Made by a program: the position numbers and the translations under genes. Below, one piece after another: positions 11,608 through 23,167 of a stretch of DNA of 64,000 nt. Position 1 is the first letter of the stretch; every line of letters begins with the position of its first letter. The notes below the pieces were generated by a model. That model saw nothing but the letters and a program-made list of their open reading frames with translations. It made no database searches and was not told the DNA's origin. The DNA lies in assembly GCF_023898315.1 (NCBI RefSeq), contig NC_064623.1, positions 12,785,140-12,849,139 on the forward strand, in the 5' to 3' direction. Source of the DNA: Schistocerca nitens. Its lineage: Eukaryota; Arthropoda; Insecta; Orthoptera; Acrididae.

Positions 11608-12070
11608 CAGTCAATAAAATTCTTCTGGGTTTGAGGCTGCATTGTCATCTGTAAAATTCCGACGTTTCGGCGACTGTTGCACGGCGCCTTCCTCAGGGTG
11701 TATTGCTAACTGCTGAATGAGCACTAGTTTGGATACTTATATACTATGGAGGAGTGCTGTCATTGGATGTGAGGATGAGGAGGAAGGGTATTACGAGTTC
11801 GTTTTATTGGTCTTTGCATTGCGTGTTGTCATTGGCGGAAATGGGCGTTTTCCACTGGAGTTTCCTTTACTGCTTGCCGTTGGTGGAAATCGGCAAATAG
11901 GAGACTGAGCGACGTAGCGTTGTTTACTAACTGCCCAGTATCGACCAGGCGGCGCCAGCGCTCTGTGTACCCCCCACCGCTGTGGCCTATCGCGCGCCTG
12001 TTGCTCTGCGAGAGCTGTCCTTCCGCAAAGCTGTCACAGCTGACAGACAAGACGCTGGAAGTCGGTACCC
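11608..12070 (+). repeat. Penelope-like terminal repeat, left copy
   Basis: It starts GTCACAGTCAATAAAATTCT and carries the CCGACGTTTCGG box near 11671. It reappears as its reverse complement at 16060-16550. A short outer segment starting GTAAACGTAGGCTTCCGCGG (11580-11607) is also repeated at 16018, but in direct orientation. Confidence 0.85.
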
Positions 12071-12526
12071 GTCTTCTCTGTCCATGTTGCCGGGTCGCTT
12101 GGCTATTTCTACAGCCTCTCTAATCTTCCTCCTCACTCTAAACGGCTGTTACGCCAGTACGCAGGCCTCTCCAAATTCGGTCTTCATGCTGCGCTGTTCC
12201 TGATGTTCTGCCACCGCTGATTTGTTGTATTGTTTGAGGCGGATACATCTCTCGTGTTCAGTTAACCTTGTGCTTATTGGACGCCCAGTCTCACCTGCAT
12301 ACACCAGTCGACATTCGCACCCGATTTCATAACCTCCGGCGGCGTGAAACTCGTCAATTGTATCTTTCGTCGAGCCGAGAATGTCTTTTATTTTGTTGTT
12401 GCTACGAAAAATCGTCTTAATGCCTGCCCGACAGAGAATTTTTCCCAGACGTTCGGTAACCCCTTGTATATATGGCAGCACGACGGTGTTCTGCGCTTCG
12501 TTCTGCATTTCCCTGTTGCCCTCCTC

Positions 12527-14237
12527 TGTAAGATGGCAAGAACTATGCCCCTTACATGAAGTCATTAAGGATCATCTAACTCACGTTGAGCGAACGGTAG
12601 GACCGAACAAAAATGACTGACAAGGCACAATGCATCTTGTAGAGGGTATAGTATGGACGTATTGGAATAATTAATGTTGGGTGATGGTTTTAAAGTAATT
12701 CACACGACATGAAAACTTTGTGGAAACGAGTCGATTTACTGGACGCTAGTTTACCCCAGGAAAGTATTTAGAGTTGAGCGTGGCCGGCTGGGGAACGGCG
12801 AAGGGAACCGACAATAGGCAGCTTAGGGCGGCTCAAGCTCTGAGAAAGCGGTAACGGGGCGCGGCCTCCAGCTGCCTTAAGATGAGTGACAGTGAGGGGA
12901 GGGTGGTTGACCCCATGCTGGTGTACCGGGAAGCAGACAGAGAACTTGTACGCCCATTGACAAATGTCCGTCGTCCTGTTTTCAGTGAAACATGCGAGAA
13001 AGCCGCGCAAAGCTACAGTGGAGAGGTCAACAAAGGTCAAAATATGCATGTTCGTGACTATAGCAACTTCACGCTGAATTCACGGTCCGCAGAGTCTGAA
13101 GTAAATCAGGTGAAGAGCGACAGAATGAAATACGCCGGCCTCCGATGGGAACGTAGGACCGAGGAATTTGAAGTACTCTCCTGGGAGTCAGAATTCCAGA
13201 AAAATTGGTGTTTTGTGCAGACGCTAACCTTGATGGGTGGCCTGGCAGGAGCTAAATAGCAGAAGTTGAGAGGAAGGGAAATTTTGTGGGTATTTGTTCA
13301 CTTCCCAGAGCACCCATTGGTCGGCGTTGGGAAGCGACTCATAATTAACGCGACTTGCGCTGCAATTGGCGTAAGTGATTTTGCTGGAGGGGAAACTGAG
13401 GCGAAGAGTGGACTGTGAGAAGTCTCCGTAGAGGTCTTCCATTCCCAGCTTGCCTAGAGTGCGGACGTGGCGTTCTTTACTCAGCTTGCCTGAGCAAGAG
13501 TGAGCATCTCTGCAGTTTAGGACAGCAAATGGAACGATTGAGCTTGGAGATAGGAAGTTTTGGTTCAGTTATGTACTGAGCAAGATAGCTAGGAGTGAAT
13601 AGACGAGCGCAGCCTTGCAGCACCACGAGGTCGGCCGACGTCCGCACAACGACACCGCTCCGCCACGCTGAATTCGGTGATATTGCGCCCGCTCCGGCCA
13701 CTGATTAATTTGTTGGATCACGTCGGCAAAGTTTCCACGAGGGTTTCATAGGCCGTGTATTGTAGAATTCTTCTCGCACTTCGCATTACGCCTGGGTCAA
13801 TCGATAGGAATTACTTTTGATTTATCGCGCTTTACTCCACGCAAACGCAATTTATTAGCATTGCCTGTTAGGAGAGTCATGTAATGTGATGATGGAAGGT
13901 TGGGAGTTAAATATGTGCTAATCGACTGCACCTGTTTTCAATCAAGTAGTTGAAATCCCAAGTCACTTTCTTAATTAATTTTATGTTCAACATTTGCATC
14001 TGGTGTTCAATAGCTGAATATAACATCAATGTGCACCCCTTTTTAATTAAAAGGGATCAATTCTGAACCAATTAATGTCAACACTGCCACCGCAGTTCAA
14101 TCAGGAGTCACAAGGCCTTATTACTTTCTTTCCGTTATCCGACATTGCGGCAGTTTTGCACTCTCTGTTGATCTGTTAGTCAATTACCTGGAGTGAACAC
14201 ACACTAAAATCAGATAAGTGACGGATGGGGTGTTACA
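12527..14237 (-). mobile_element. Solo LTR (probable Ty3/gypsy type)
   Basis: A 1711-bp non-coding block interrupts the Penelope-like coding region. On the minus strand it begins TGTAACACCCC and ends TCTTACA, i.e. LTR-style TG...CA ends with a TGTAA/TTACA inverted pair. A 4-bp duplication CCTC (12523-12526 and 14238-14241) flanks it, and the Penelope-like sequence is continuous either side of one copy. No internal retroviral genes are present, so it looks like the remnant of recombination between two LTRs. Family placement is an inference from ends and duplication length. Confidence 0.65.
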
Positions 14238-16059
14238 CCTCCTTCGGCGCCATGGTTTTGTGTATCATCGTCATGTCGTAGCCATTAGCTCCAAAAATGG
14301 ACCTGAGGTTCTGTAGTTCAGCTTCTAGAATCTGTTCATCACTGATCCTGTAGACTCTCTTAGTTAAAGGTTGCAGGGCCGAATTCTTTTGCGTAGGATG
14401 GTGGTGGGAGGATGCATGCAGCTACCTGTCCGTATTGGTGGGCTTCCTATAAACTCTGTGTCCAAGCTTCCCCTCTGGCTTACGGTCAACTTCCGTGTCG
14501 AGAAAAGGCAATACCCCGGTCTTTTCTATCTCCACGACGAAGTGAAATTTGCAGTGCTGCTGGTTGAGATGTTCGTGAAAGTTCGGAAGCTCTTCTTGTC
14601 CGTGTGACCAGATAACAAAGGTGTCATCAGCATATCGTAGCCAGGATTCTGGCCGTAATGGTGCGGACTGGAGTGCTGTTTCGTCGAACGGTGCCATAAA
14701 AATGTCTGCTGCGGCCGGCGAAAGAGGGGAACCCATAGCTACACCGTCCGTCGGCTCATAAAAATCCCCTTTCCACCTGAAATAAGTGGTCGTCAAACAG
14801 TGACGGACTAGCTCGCAGAGATCAGGTGCCATGCGTTCCTCTACGACGCTCATGGTGTCCGTCACGGGTACATTTCTGAACATACACGTCAAAACCGACC
14901 GTCTGATCCGTATCCGATACACGCTTTTCTTTCAAAAGTGTTATAAAATGGGTGGAGTCCTTGATGTACGAATCTGCGTGCCTCACTAAACGTCTAAGCT
15001 TCGGAGCCAATTCTTTCGCTAATTTGTAGGTCTGAGAGTTAATACTACTCACTATCGGCCTTAAAGGAAAGGCTTCTTTATGGATCTTTGGTACACCATA
15101 TATTCTTGGTGCCTGTGGCACTTGTGGAATGAGTCTTCGGGTCGTGTGAAAATTTATCCTGGTTTGCTTCAGCAGCGCTTGCGTCGGTTTCATTATCTTG
15201 GCCGTCGGATCTGCCTTAAGTTTATGGCAAATGGGTTGTTTCAAAAGATCCTCCATCCGCTTGTCGTAATCTACTGTGTCCAACACTACGGTGGCATTTC
15301 CCTTGTCCGCCTGTATTACCACTATCTGAGGTTGTTGTTCAGCTCCTCGATGGCATGACGTTCCTCCTTACTGATGTTTTGCTTCGGAGGCTTTGCGTGA
15401 GCCAAGACTCGTACTGTTTCTTGTCGGATCTTCTCTGCTTCTGGTTGTGGTAGATGACGAACCGAGGCCTCCACTGATTCGATAATGTCTTCTTTCGGTA
15501 CTAGTTTTGGTGCAATCCCTTTGGCCAAAATTTTTGTGGCTGCACCGCTCGCGGTGTGGCTGGAGAGGTTCACCACTGTTCGTCGCGTGTCCAGAATCAG
15601 TCCTTCATCTGTTGTTTTCCGTCGCAATTTGTCGAACTTCGTCAGCTGGCGACTAATGATACTTTCACTTGACCTTGTGGCTTTTTGGAAGGTTAACCTG
15701 TCGACCTTCTGCCAGTCATCCTCATCGAGTTTCCCACTCAGAAAGAGGTGCAGTTGACACAGTTTTGTTCTCGTCGAGACTACCACGAATGTAGCGGATC
15801 CTTTCCCGCAACAAAGCTATGCTAGCCTGTGCACAGGTATTCCTGGCCTTGTACGGTTTTATGTGGGACGTCAGCGGTAAAAATGTTGGTACTACATTGG
15901 CATCCCTGCATCTCTCCAGGAACGCAACATCATTCAGCAGTTTATCTCTTTTAAGTCTCAGTGATTCGAGCTGCCCGATGTTCGTGTAGATCTCCTTCCC
16001 ATACAGGCTCGTTAAATGTAAACGTAGGCTTCCGCGGCCGTAGTCACAGTCAATAAAAT

Positions 16060-16550
16060 TCTTCTGGTTTACATGAATAGAGAAGACGAGTACCGACTTC
16101 CAGCGTCATGGTTGCCAGCTGTGACAACTTTGCGGAAGGACAGCTCTCGCAGAGCAACAGGCGCGCGGTACGCCACAGCGGTGGGTGGCACACAGAGCGC
16201 TGACGTGGCCTGGTCAGTAATAGGCAGTTAGTAAACAACGTTACGCTGTAGTCGCCGCTCAGTCTCCTATTCGCCGATTTCCTCCAATGGCAAGCACTAA
16301 AGGAAACTCGTGGAAAACGCCCATTTCCACCAATGACAACACGCAATGCAAAGACCAATAAAACGAACTCGTAATACCCTCCCTCCTCACCCTCACATCC
16401 AATGACAGCACCCCTCGATAGTATATAAGTATCCAAACTAGTGCTCATTCAGCAGTTAGCAATACACCCCGAGGAAGGCGCCTTGCAACAGTAGCCGAAA
16501 CGTCGGAATTTTACAGATGACAATGAGGCCTCAAACTCAGAAGAATTTTA
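16060..16550 (-). repeat. Penelope-like terminal repeat, right (inverted) copy
   Basis: This is the reverse complement of 11608-12070. It includes CCGAAACGTCGGAATTTTAC at about 16495-16514. Inverted terminal repeats are one of the known arrangements in this element class. Confidence 0.85.
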
Positions 16551-16584
16551 TTGACTGTGACAGAAAAAAAGGGATTTGCACTTG

Positions 16585-16890
16585 CATAACACACAAAAAT
16601 GCAAACGAACTTCATCTCGATGACAATGCGAAGCTTCACACAAGTCTGCGGGCCCCAGACGAGCTCAAAAAACTTCGTTTGACTGTTCTCCCTCGTCCAT
16701 CCTACAGCCCGGATCTCGCAAATTCCATCTGTTTGGTCCAATCGAGGATGCACTCCTCGGAAAGAGGTACCCGTGCGATGAGGAGGCTACTGATGCAGCG
16801 ACACGTGGGCCCCGACATCGACCAGTGGAGTGGTACCAGTCAGGTGGCGTAAGGCCGTCACGCTGAGCGGAGACGTTGTTGGAAATTGTG
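16585..16890 (+). mobile_element. Mariner transposase C-terminal fragment
   Basis: The translation LHLDDNAKLHTSLRAP, then LTVLPRPSYSPDLA, matches the mariner core LHQDNAPAHTS and VLPHPPYSPDLAPSD in spacing. The second catalytic Asp is kept, and the third site lies where SPDLANSICL diverges from SPDLAPSDYHL. Ends are not recognisable. Confidence 0.7.
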
Positions 16891-17067
16891 GTGTTGCGGG
16901 CTAAGGACTGTGGAATAACATGGTGTACTGGAATCTTGATTAAAGCCAACCTGCTTTCGGATAAAATGTGTTGCATTACTTGCTGGACGCCCTACGTAGG
17001 TATCACTGACCAAACTCTGAAATACGTCGGCGTGTATGATTTTCACAGCTCCCGTGTGCTGTTGCAG

Positions 17068-17175
17068 GTTGCGGAGTACAAGAGGCTGGCGGGTGGCGTG
17101 CAGTTTGTGGACGCCATTCCCAAGAATCCCTCCGGGAAGCTGCTGCGGCGAGTTCTGAGGCAGCAGGCGCAGTGA
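17068..17175 (+). CDS. Acyl-CoA synthetase (4-coumarate-CoA ligase/luciferase-like), last exon
   Basis: The terminal coding exon encodes [20 protein letters not shown], then [15 protein letters not shown] and TGA at 17173-17175. PKNPSGK is the A10 motif of adenylating enzymes. Its lysine contacts the substrate and ATP in the adenylation conformation. The acceptor is GTGCTGTTGCAG. The phase matches the 5261-5437 exon, whose last codons (VDGK) lead into VAEYKRL as expected for this family. No peroxisomal SKL-type end is present. Together the two exons supply the last 94 residues. The rest of the gene lies upstream of the window. Confidence 0.93.
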   Translation, partial: VAEYKRLAGGVQFVDAIPKNPSGKLLRRVLRQQAQ

Positions 17176-17395
17176 ACTGCGAGACGGGCAGACGACGGCA
17201 GCCACACCACGAAACGACCGCTATGGCGGCGGAACGGGCGCAGGGCAGCTCTCTCCAGAGGTCACGCAGGGTTTCACAAATGGGACTTGTGTATTTGTAC
17301 GCGATTGTTCACCTTCCAGCCTACGGGAATTGTAAATAACTTTCCGTCTGTACGAGCACACAGAAAATAAACGCCAAATGCTTTCTTGCCTATAT
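17176..17395 (+). other. Probable 3' untranslated region
   Basis: After the stop codon there is about 190 bp up to AATAAA at 17366. No transposon homology is seen in this stretch. Its end is inferred from the poly(A) signal only. Confidence 0.55.
17366..17371 (+). terminator. Candidate poly(A) signal AATAAA
   Basis: Canonical hexamer 191 bp downstream of the acyl-CoA synthetase stop codon. Transcript data would be needed to prove use. Confidence 0.5.
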
Positions 17396-17461
17396 TAATG
17401 AATTCTTTTATTGTTCCTCTAACCTTTGGTGCCGCCTCAATAGGTTCAGGACTGGACATGG

Positions 17462-17760
17462 TTGCTGTAGCTACTTCAGGTACAAATGGGGCTGGATCAG
17501 TTCACCAGTGTGTGAATGTAATCAAGAAGAGCAGACAATTGAACATTTAGTCCGACGCTGTGCACTTCATTCACACCCTGGAATTCCCGATGACGTGTTC
17601 ACTCTCACACCCAGCTTAATTAACTGGTTGAAAAACACGGACTTTAAGGTTTAATCTTGTCTAATATCATATGTATATTGTATAAAATCATCTGCATTAT
17701 ATCAACTGTTTATTGTATAAAATCACCATACGATTAAATAAATAATTCGTTTCTCTGTAA
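17462..17760 (+). mobile_element. LINE 3' fragment (zinc-knuckle-like end)
   Basis: The translation RYKWGWISSPVCECNQEEQT, then IEHLVRRCALH, ends in a stop at 17653-17655. The C.C......H....C arrangement is typical of the extreme C-terminus of Jockey/I-type LINE polyproteins. An AT-rich tail with two versions of TATTGTATAAAATCA follows. Confidence 0.65.
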
Positions 17761-19080
17761 AATAATTGCACATTTAACGGTAAGCGACAAAGAAATTGTG
17801 TTTTTATTCTTCCGCTAGTATCATATGTTATGAACCAGTTTTCGTCTTACTAACCCATCACCAGGCAACAACAGATGAGCGGTAGCATCCGTCTTGTTTG
17901 GAACTGGGATTACGATGTTCTACTTTTATGGGGGCGGAGGGGGGAGGAGGGAAGCGGAATTTATACCTTGATTTGCTCCATATCCCTGAGGTTCTTTTGC
18001 TTGATGCAATCTACCGAACACGAAAAAAGAAAGGAGAACCGTAAACTCGGCCACTTAAACCGATCTTCAGATTCAGATGTGATTATCGTGACTGTTGTTT
18101 AACTTCTGTTCTCCTTATGTTAGTGAACATAGGGACTTGTGTGAAAGAATTACATACGAACTACTGGAATACAGTTTCTAAAATGCAGAGGAAGTAATGG
18201 AAAAATGTAGGTGGTCAAAGTTAGCATCTTGGGGATACATATTTTCTACTACATTTGGAAATGATTGTTAAACATATCTGCTACCCGCGGCTTATCATTT
18301 TATAGCTCTTCCATTTACATTAATATTGATGTTACCCTGTTCTGTAGTTCGTTGTTCTGTCTCGCCTTTTACTACGTACCCAGACGTTCAGTGAATCCGC
18401 AGATCCGGGCACTTGGGACAGGGACCCACAGAAACCCAAACACCAGGTGCTCCGATCTGCTAAGACCAGAAAACGGTGCCAGTACACCAGCCTTCACAAT
18501 AAGAACTAGTTCAGATCCTTAACGTATATATACTCGTTCATGCTATGATATATAGCCAGCAATTATCCGAAATGTCACCAGTCACTCTCATCTCAGTACC
18601 AAACCAGCAAGAGTGATCGCAAAACCATACAAACAATGTAAACAGTGTGGACCTCATTTCCACCAGTGTACAAAATTTCGGTAGGGAACCATAAAAATTA
18701 GATATAAGTGCATTGGACGACCACGCACATATGATAGACTTAGCATAAGTCTCAGTCATTAACTTGTAACCATTCATGCCCATCTCACCCACCAAGACGG
18801 TGAACATGAACACCACAGTCCGACTGCGTCAAAGTAGAAGAAACAGGTCTCACTGCCATCATTGTATCCGTGTGCCTAAATTGCCTACTATACATGTTAA
18901 TTAAGTAAAAGTAGATCTGCAGGAAACCACGACACTCGTAGCAATGAATGGCTCGAAACGAGTGATGAATCACGCGGTACGACAATCACAATCCGATGGA
19001 AGACGTGGATTTGAGGAGTTCCTGGAGAACGGTATCTGTGATCATATGCAGTGCCAACAGTGGAGCAAGAAGGTAGTCTT
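17761..19080. other. Intergenic, mostly unrecognised
   Basis: No supported gene. A possible Tc1 transposase scrap (AACGGTATCTGTGATCATAT, about 19029-19048) resembles the GERYL...CVVP segment of some Tc1 proteins. The G-rich run at 17931-17954 is low complexity. Confidence 0.4.
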
Positions 19081-19411
19081 GTAATGGTTCATCTACATCT
19101 TCATGGATACTCTGCTAATCACATTTAAGTGCCAGGCAGAGAGATCATCGAACCACCTTCACATTTCTCTATTATTCCAATCTCGTATAGCGCGCGGAAA
19201 GAATGAACACGTATACCTTTCCGTACGAGCTCTGATTTCCCTTATTTTATCGTGGTGATCGTTCCTCCCTAAGCAGATAAGCGTCAACAAAATATTTTCT
19301 CATTCGGAGGAGAAAGTTGGTGATTGGAATTTCGTGAGATGATTCCCCCGCAACGAAAAACGCCTTTGTTTTAACGATGCCCACCCCAGATCCTGTATCA
19401 TTTCAGTGACA

Positions 19412-19582
19412 GACTGCCGGCCGTGGTGGCCGCGCGGTTCTAGGCGCTTCAGTCCGGAACCGCGCGACTGCTACGGTCGCAGGTTCGAATCCTGCCTCGG
19501 GCATGGATGTGTGTGATGTCCTTAGGTTAGTTTGGTTTAAGTAGTTCTAAGTTCTAGGGCCAGAGCCATTTGAACCATTTGA
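19412..19582 (+). mobile_element. tRNA-derived SINE (family A), internally deleted
   Basis: Head GGCCGCGCGGTTCTAGGCGC and B-box GGTTCGAATCCTGCCTCGGG are present. About 40 bp of the body between TTCTAGGG and GAGCCATTTG is missing. A 7-bp repeat AGTGACA (19405-19411 and 19583-19589) flanks it inside the LINE. Confidence 0.85.
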
Positions 19583-20466
19583 AGTGACATTCTCTCCCAT
19601 ATTTCGCGATAATACAAAACGTGCTGCCCTTCTTTGAACTTTTTCGATGTACTCCGTCAATCCTATCTGCGACGGATGCCAGGATGGACAAGCGTAGTGT
19701 AGGCAGTCTCCTTAGTAGGTCTGTAACATTTTCTAAGTGTCCTGCCAATAAAACGCAGTCTCTGGTTAGCCCTCCCCAATACATTTCCTATGAGTTCCTT
19801 CCAATTTAAGTTGTTCGTAATTGTAACTCCTGGGTATTTAGTTGACTTTACGGCTTTTAGATTAGACTCATTTATAGTGTAACCAAAGTTTAACGAGTTC
19901 CTTTTAGCACTCATGTGGATGACCTCACACTTTTCGTTATTTAGGGTCAACTGCCAACTTTCGCACGATTCAGGTATCTTTTCTAAATCGTTTAGCAATT
20001 TGTTTTGATCTTCTGATGACTTTATTAGTCGATAAACGACAGCGTCATCTGCAAACAACCGAAGACGGCTGCTCAGATTGTCTCCCAAATCGCTTACATA
20101 GATAAGGAACAGCAAAGGGCCTATAACACTACCTTGGGGAACGCCACAAATCACTTCCGTTTTACTCGATGACTTTCCGTCATTTACCACGAAGTGTGGC
20201 CTCTCTGACAGGAAATCGCAAATCCAGTCACATAACTGAGACGATATTCCATAAGCGCGCAATTTTACTAAAAGCTGCTTACGTGGTAGAGTGTCAAAAG
20301 CCTTCCTGAAATCCAGAAATACGGAATCGATCTGAAATCCCTTGTGAATAGCACTCCACACTTCATGCGAGAACAGAGAACGATGTTTTCTAAACCCATG
20401 TTGACTGTGTGTCAATAGACCGTTTTCTTGGAGGTAATTCATAATGTTCGAACACAATACATGTTC

Positions 20467-20657
20467 GCCGGCCGCGGTGGTCTAGCGGTTCTAGGCGCTC
20501 AGTCCGGAGCCGCGCGGCTGCTACGGTCGCAGGTTCGAATCCTGCCTCGGGCATGGATGTGTGTGATGTCCTTAGGTTAGTTAGGTTTAAGTAGTTCTAA
20601 GTTCTCGGGGACTGATGACCACAGCTGTTAAGTCCCATAGTGCTCAGAGCCATTTGA
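20467..20657 (+). mobile_element. tRNA-derived SINE (family A) inserted in a LINE
   Basis: Full-length copy with B-box GGTTCGAATCCTGC. A perfect 13-bp duplication ACAATACATGTTC lies at 20454-20466 and 20658-20670, and the LINE reverse-transcriptase reading resumes after it. The insertion is therefore younger than the LINE. Confidence 0.95.
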
Positions 20658-20874
20658 ACAATACATGTTCCAAAATTCTGCTGCATATCGATGTTAACGA
20701 TATGGGCCTGTAATTTAGTGGATTACTCCTACTACCTTTCTTGAATGTTGGTGTGTCCTATGCAACTTTCCAGTCTTTGGGTACGGATCTTTCGTCGAGC
20801 GAACGCTTGTATATGGTTGTTAAGTATGGAGCTAATGCATCAACATACTCTGAAGGGTGTTTTTTTGTATTTGG

Positions 20875-21292
20875 GTGTGGTCTCTTTGGTGTGCTTAAGG
20901 AAAGGCTAAATGCAGGAGGGTACGGAGGCGTTCAACGGCACTGTGTAGTGTGTACAGTAGAGGAGCCGTTCAGAGGCGATGACTGATCGGATCAGCGTGA
21001 CAGCCCACCCTGTCACAACACCTGTGACTTGTGGACAATAACATCCTTGAAATGGACTGGGCTGCCCATGTTCCCGACCTAAACCCAATGGAATTCCTTT
21101 CAGACACGTCGGACCGTCGACTTTGCTCCAGACGACGGCGTCAGACGTTACTAGCTCCTCCGGTGTCGGCTGTTGAGGGAGGATGGATTGCCTTTCCTCC
21201 ACAGACAATCAGACATCTCACCGAAAAGGTCTGCAGCAGAGATCAAGCCGTCATAAAGGTGAAGGGTGGACACACTCCAAATTAATGTCCAC
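20875..21292 (+). mobile_element. Tc1-like transposase C-terminal fragment
   Basis: RLNAGGYGGVQRH (about 20903-20942) and MDNNILEMDWAAHVPDLNPM (21031-21090) precede CSRRRRQTLL and AVIKVKGGHTPN (to 21285). This matches a Tc1 core in which the DN...PDLNPIEHLWD region has lost about a dozen residues between the Asp and the Glu, so it cannot be catalytic. Family C-termini end in GGHTPY; here GGHTPN. Confidence 0.7.
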
Positions 21293-23167
21293 TAACAGGT
21301 GTCAGTATGCCTTTGATCATATTCGGTATGTTACAGCAGCTAGTTGTGTACCGTGGTACCGCTGCATAGGGAAAGCAATTGACAGTGTATACAAAGTGAC
21401 AATCATTGAACTATTTGAAGAAAACGCAAATTAGTTACAAACTACGGCGTGCACACACTTTATCAACATCTAAACGTAACTATAGATGTTCGAATTTAGG
21501 TTATGACATGTCCAATGTTCAAGTCAATTTATTGTTCGATTCAGTTTAGTGTTACGTTTTAATAAAGTCATATTTGCATTAGTGGTGCACTGTGATACGT
21601 TTCAGCGCACTTTTTGGCGAGAGGAAGTGGGTTACCGAATAAAAAATACTGGGTGCTCTCTAAGAAAGACGTACTGCTTTTCATATATTCGTAACGAAAA
21701 AATAACAACTGAACTACGTGTAAGACAGCAGTATAGGCAATAACAGAATAGAAGCTTCGGAAACGTGGGTAGGTAATGTGGTTAATGACTAGGTACTGCT
21801 TCGAATTGGGTGGAAAAGAAATTTATGGCACAAAATTACTAAAAGAAGGAACCGGTTTTACAGGGTACATACCGAGGCATTAAGATATGATCAGAAATTG
21901 TTGGTGGGTAAAAACACCTGACTACAGTAATCAGGTTCAGATGAATGTAGATTGCAGCTGTAATACAGAGACGAAGACGCTCGCACAGGATAGAGCGGTG
22001 TAGAGAGCTGTATCAGACCAGTCTTCGGACGCGAGACGACAACAACAACGAAAACAACACTCAGTCTGCGCCTAGTTTTTGTTTACGAGACGATGGCGAT
22101 ATTTTTTAGATACAGATTTACATTCTCCGTCTGCATTGCGTGTCCCTACTAACTATTCCCTCGTTACAAATGCCAGCTTCTACAACTGCCAAAGGGGACA
22201 CGGTTGGGCGGAGTGTTTCGTTAGGAGGCGATCGGCAATTGTTTTTGCCTCGTCGTTTACTGTGTCGGGACAACGCCGCTGGCAAAAGACCGCGTGCAAG
22301 GGGGTGGGGGGGGGGGAGGGGAGGGGATGGACGAGCCACTCACCTGCTGAACGTCTGTCCATTTCCTGCGATTACGCGGGACAAGAGGCGGGGATCGCGG
22401 AAGAAATCTCTCCAGTACTCCTGTGGTGTGCGTACTGTAAGACCTTCAGTACACACACCATCAGATTATTTGACTTGTCGTTCTAACGAAGTAGGCGAGT
22501 GTCAGCAATATCTCTCGTGGTCTTATCGTGGCGTGTTTATCTTCTGCCGTTAGGTCAGACGATAGAAATGCCACTGGCACACTTAGAGTAGCAGATTGAC
22601 GGTGAACAACTTTAAACAGAACTTGATTAATTTTCACACACATTTATTAAAATAATAAGAAGCATAAAAATTACTTAACTTGGTTCTGGATGCTATTTGC
22701 AATTGACCATCTGAAGTTCCTTTGGTATTGGTGCGTTAATCTTATTGTCACATATATCTTTGATACTTCACAAAAGTGTCTAAACATTTGTCTTCATGGC
22801 TATGTACAGGAATATGGTAATCTTATTAGGCGCAGACTGAAACTTGACTATAGACTGGTGCAGACAAATGCAGACTGACCAATCGGAGGTCTGTACACTC
22901 GTTATAATACCTCGCGCGTTCGTGTATCACTGCCAGAGTGTGATCTGCGAGGAGAAAAGGTTCTACGTTAGCAGCAATCTCATTGGCTGCGTTACATATT
23001 AATACGCGGATCGGCGGAAGCAGAATTTGGTCCGTCTCTAAGGCAGCGCCATCTCGTAGTGCGGAGACGGACGAGCGCTGCGCCTGCGCTGTTGTGCTTA
23101 GCGGGGCGCGCTCTAGTGGGAAAGTTGTGTACGCGCTGACTACGCGGAACTATGTACACAACAACTA
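21293..23167. other. Intergenic, no gene recognised
   Basis: A possible solo transposon end, TACAAAGTGACAATCATTGA (21389-21408), resembles the ends of the element at 55162-57305. A G-rich tract lies at 22301-22325. A GC-rich, CpG-containing stretch at 22990-23150 has no coding support. Confidence 0.4.

Larger units (their letters stand above)
11580..16552 (-). mobile_element. Penelope-like retroelement, near full length, interrupted by a solo LTR
   Basis: The minus strand encodes a Penelope-type reverse transcriptase. The N-terminal region is at 15322-15786. Fingers with ADKGNATVVLD and PQAPRIYGVPKIHK are at 14822-15322. The palm and thumb, with GSPLSPAAADIFM and RYADDTFVIW, are at 14422-14780. 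The GIY-YIG nuclease (CECRLVYAGETGRPISTRL) is at 12149-12420. Known elements of this group use the nuclease to nick target DNA and prime reverse transcription. About 460-bp terminal repeats lie in inverted orientation at the two ends. The coding region is broken in several places and split by the insertion at 12527-14237. It lies antisense in the host intron. Confidence 0.88.
5438..17067 (+). other. Last intron of the acyl-CoA synthetase gene
   Basis: The GT at 5438 and the AG at 17066-17067 (preceded by GTGTGCTGTTGC) bound an 11.6-kb phase-0 intron. Inside it lie a Tc1 element, two other transposase fragments, three SINE-type repeats, two Penelope-like elements, a solo LTR and a mariner fragment. 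Most of the intron is therefore transposon-derived. Confidence 0.85.
19081..20872 (-). mobile_element. LINE (Jockey/CR1-like), reverse transcriptase and 3' region, carrying two SINEs
   Basis: The minus-strand frame 19663-20457 is an uninterrupted 264-codon piece of reverse transcriptase. It has HSQHGFRKHRS, the A box FLDFRKAFDTL, GVPQGSVIGPLLFLIYVSDL, the active site LFADDAVVY, then NLNWKELI and RLRFIGRTLRKC. The catalytic residues are intact in this piece. Upstream RT sequence continues at 20671-20870. The C-terminal and 3' part continues at 19081-19640 in other frames. SINEs are inserted at 19412-19582 and 20467-20657. 5' truncated; the same family recurs at 49065-49350 and 54690-59100. Confidence 0.87.

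Noticed and set aside
17875-18102. 75-codon open frame after the host gene
   Set aside because: Low-complexity G-rich start and no family resemblance.
18538-18816. 92-codon minus frame (MVFMFTVLVGEMGMNGYKL...) as a membrane protein
   Set aside because: AT-rich hydrophobic translation without family resemblance or splice signals.
22079-22553. Overlapping frames of 130-137 codons near 22.1-22.5 kb as a gene
   Set aside because: Frames overlap on both strands and depend on a G-rich tract; no conserved motif.
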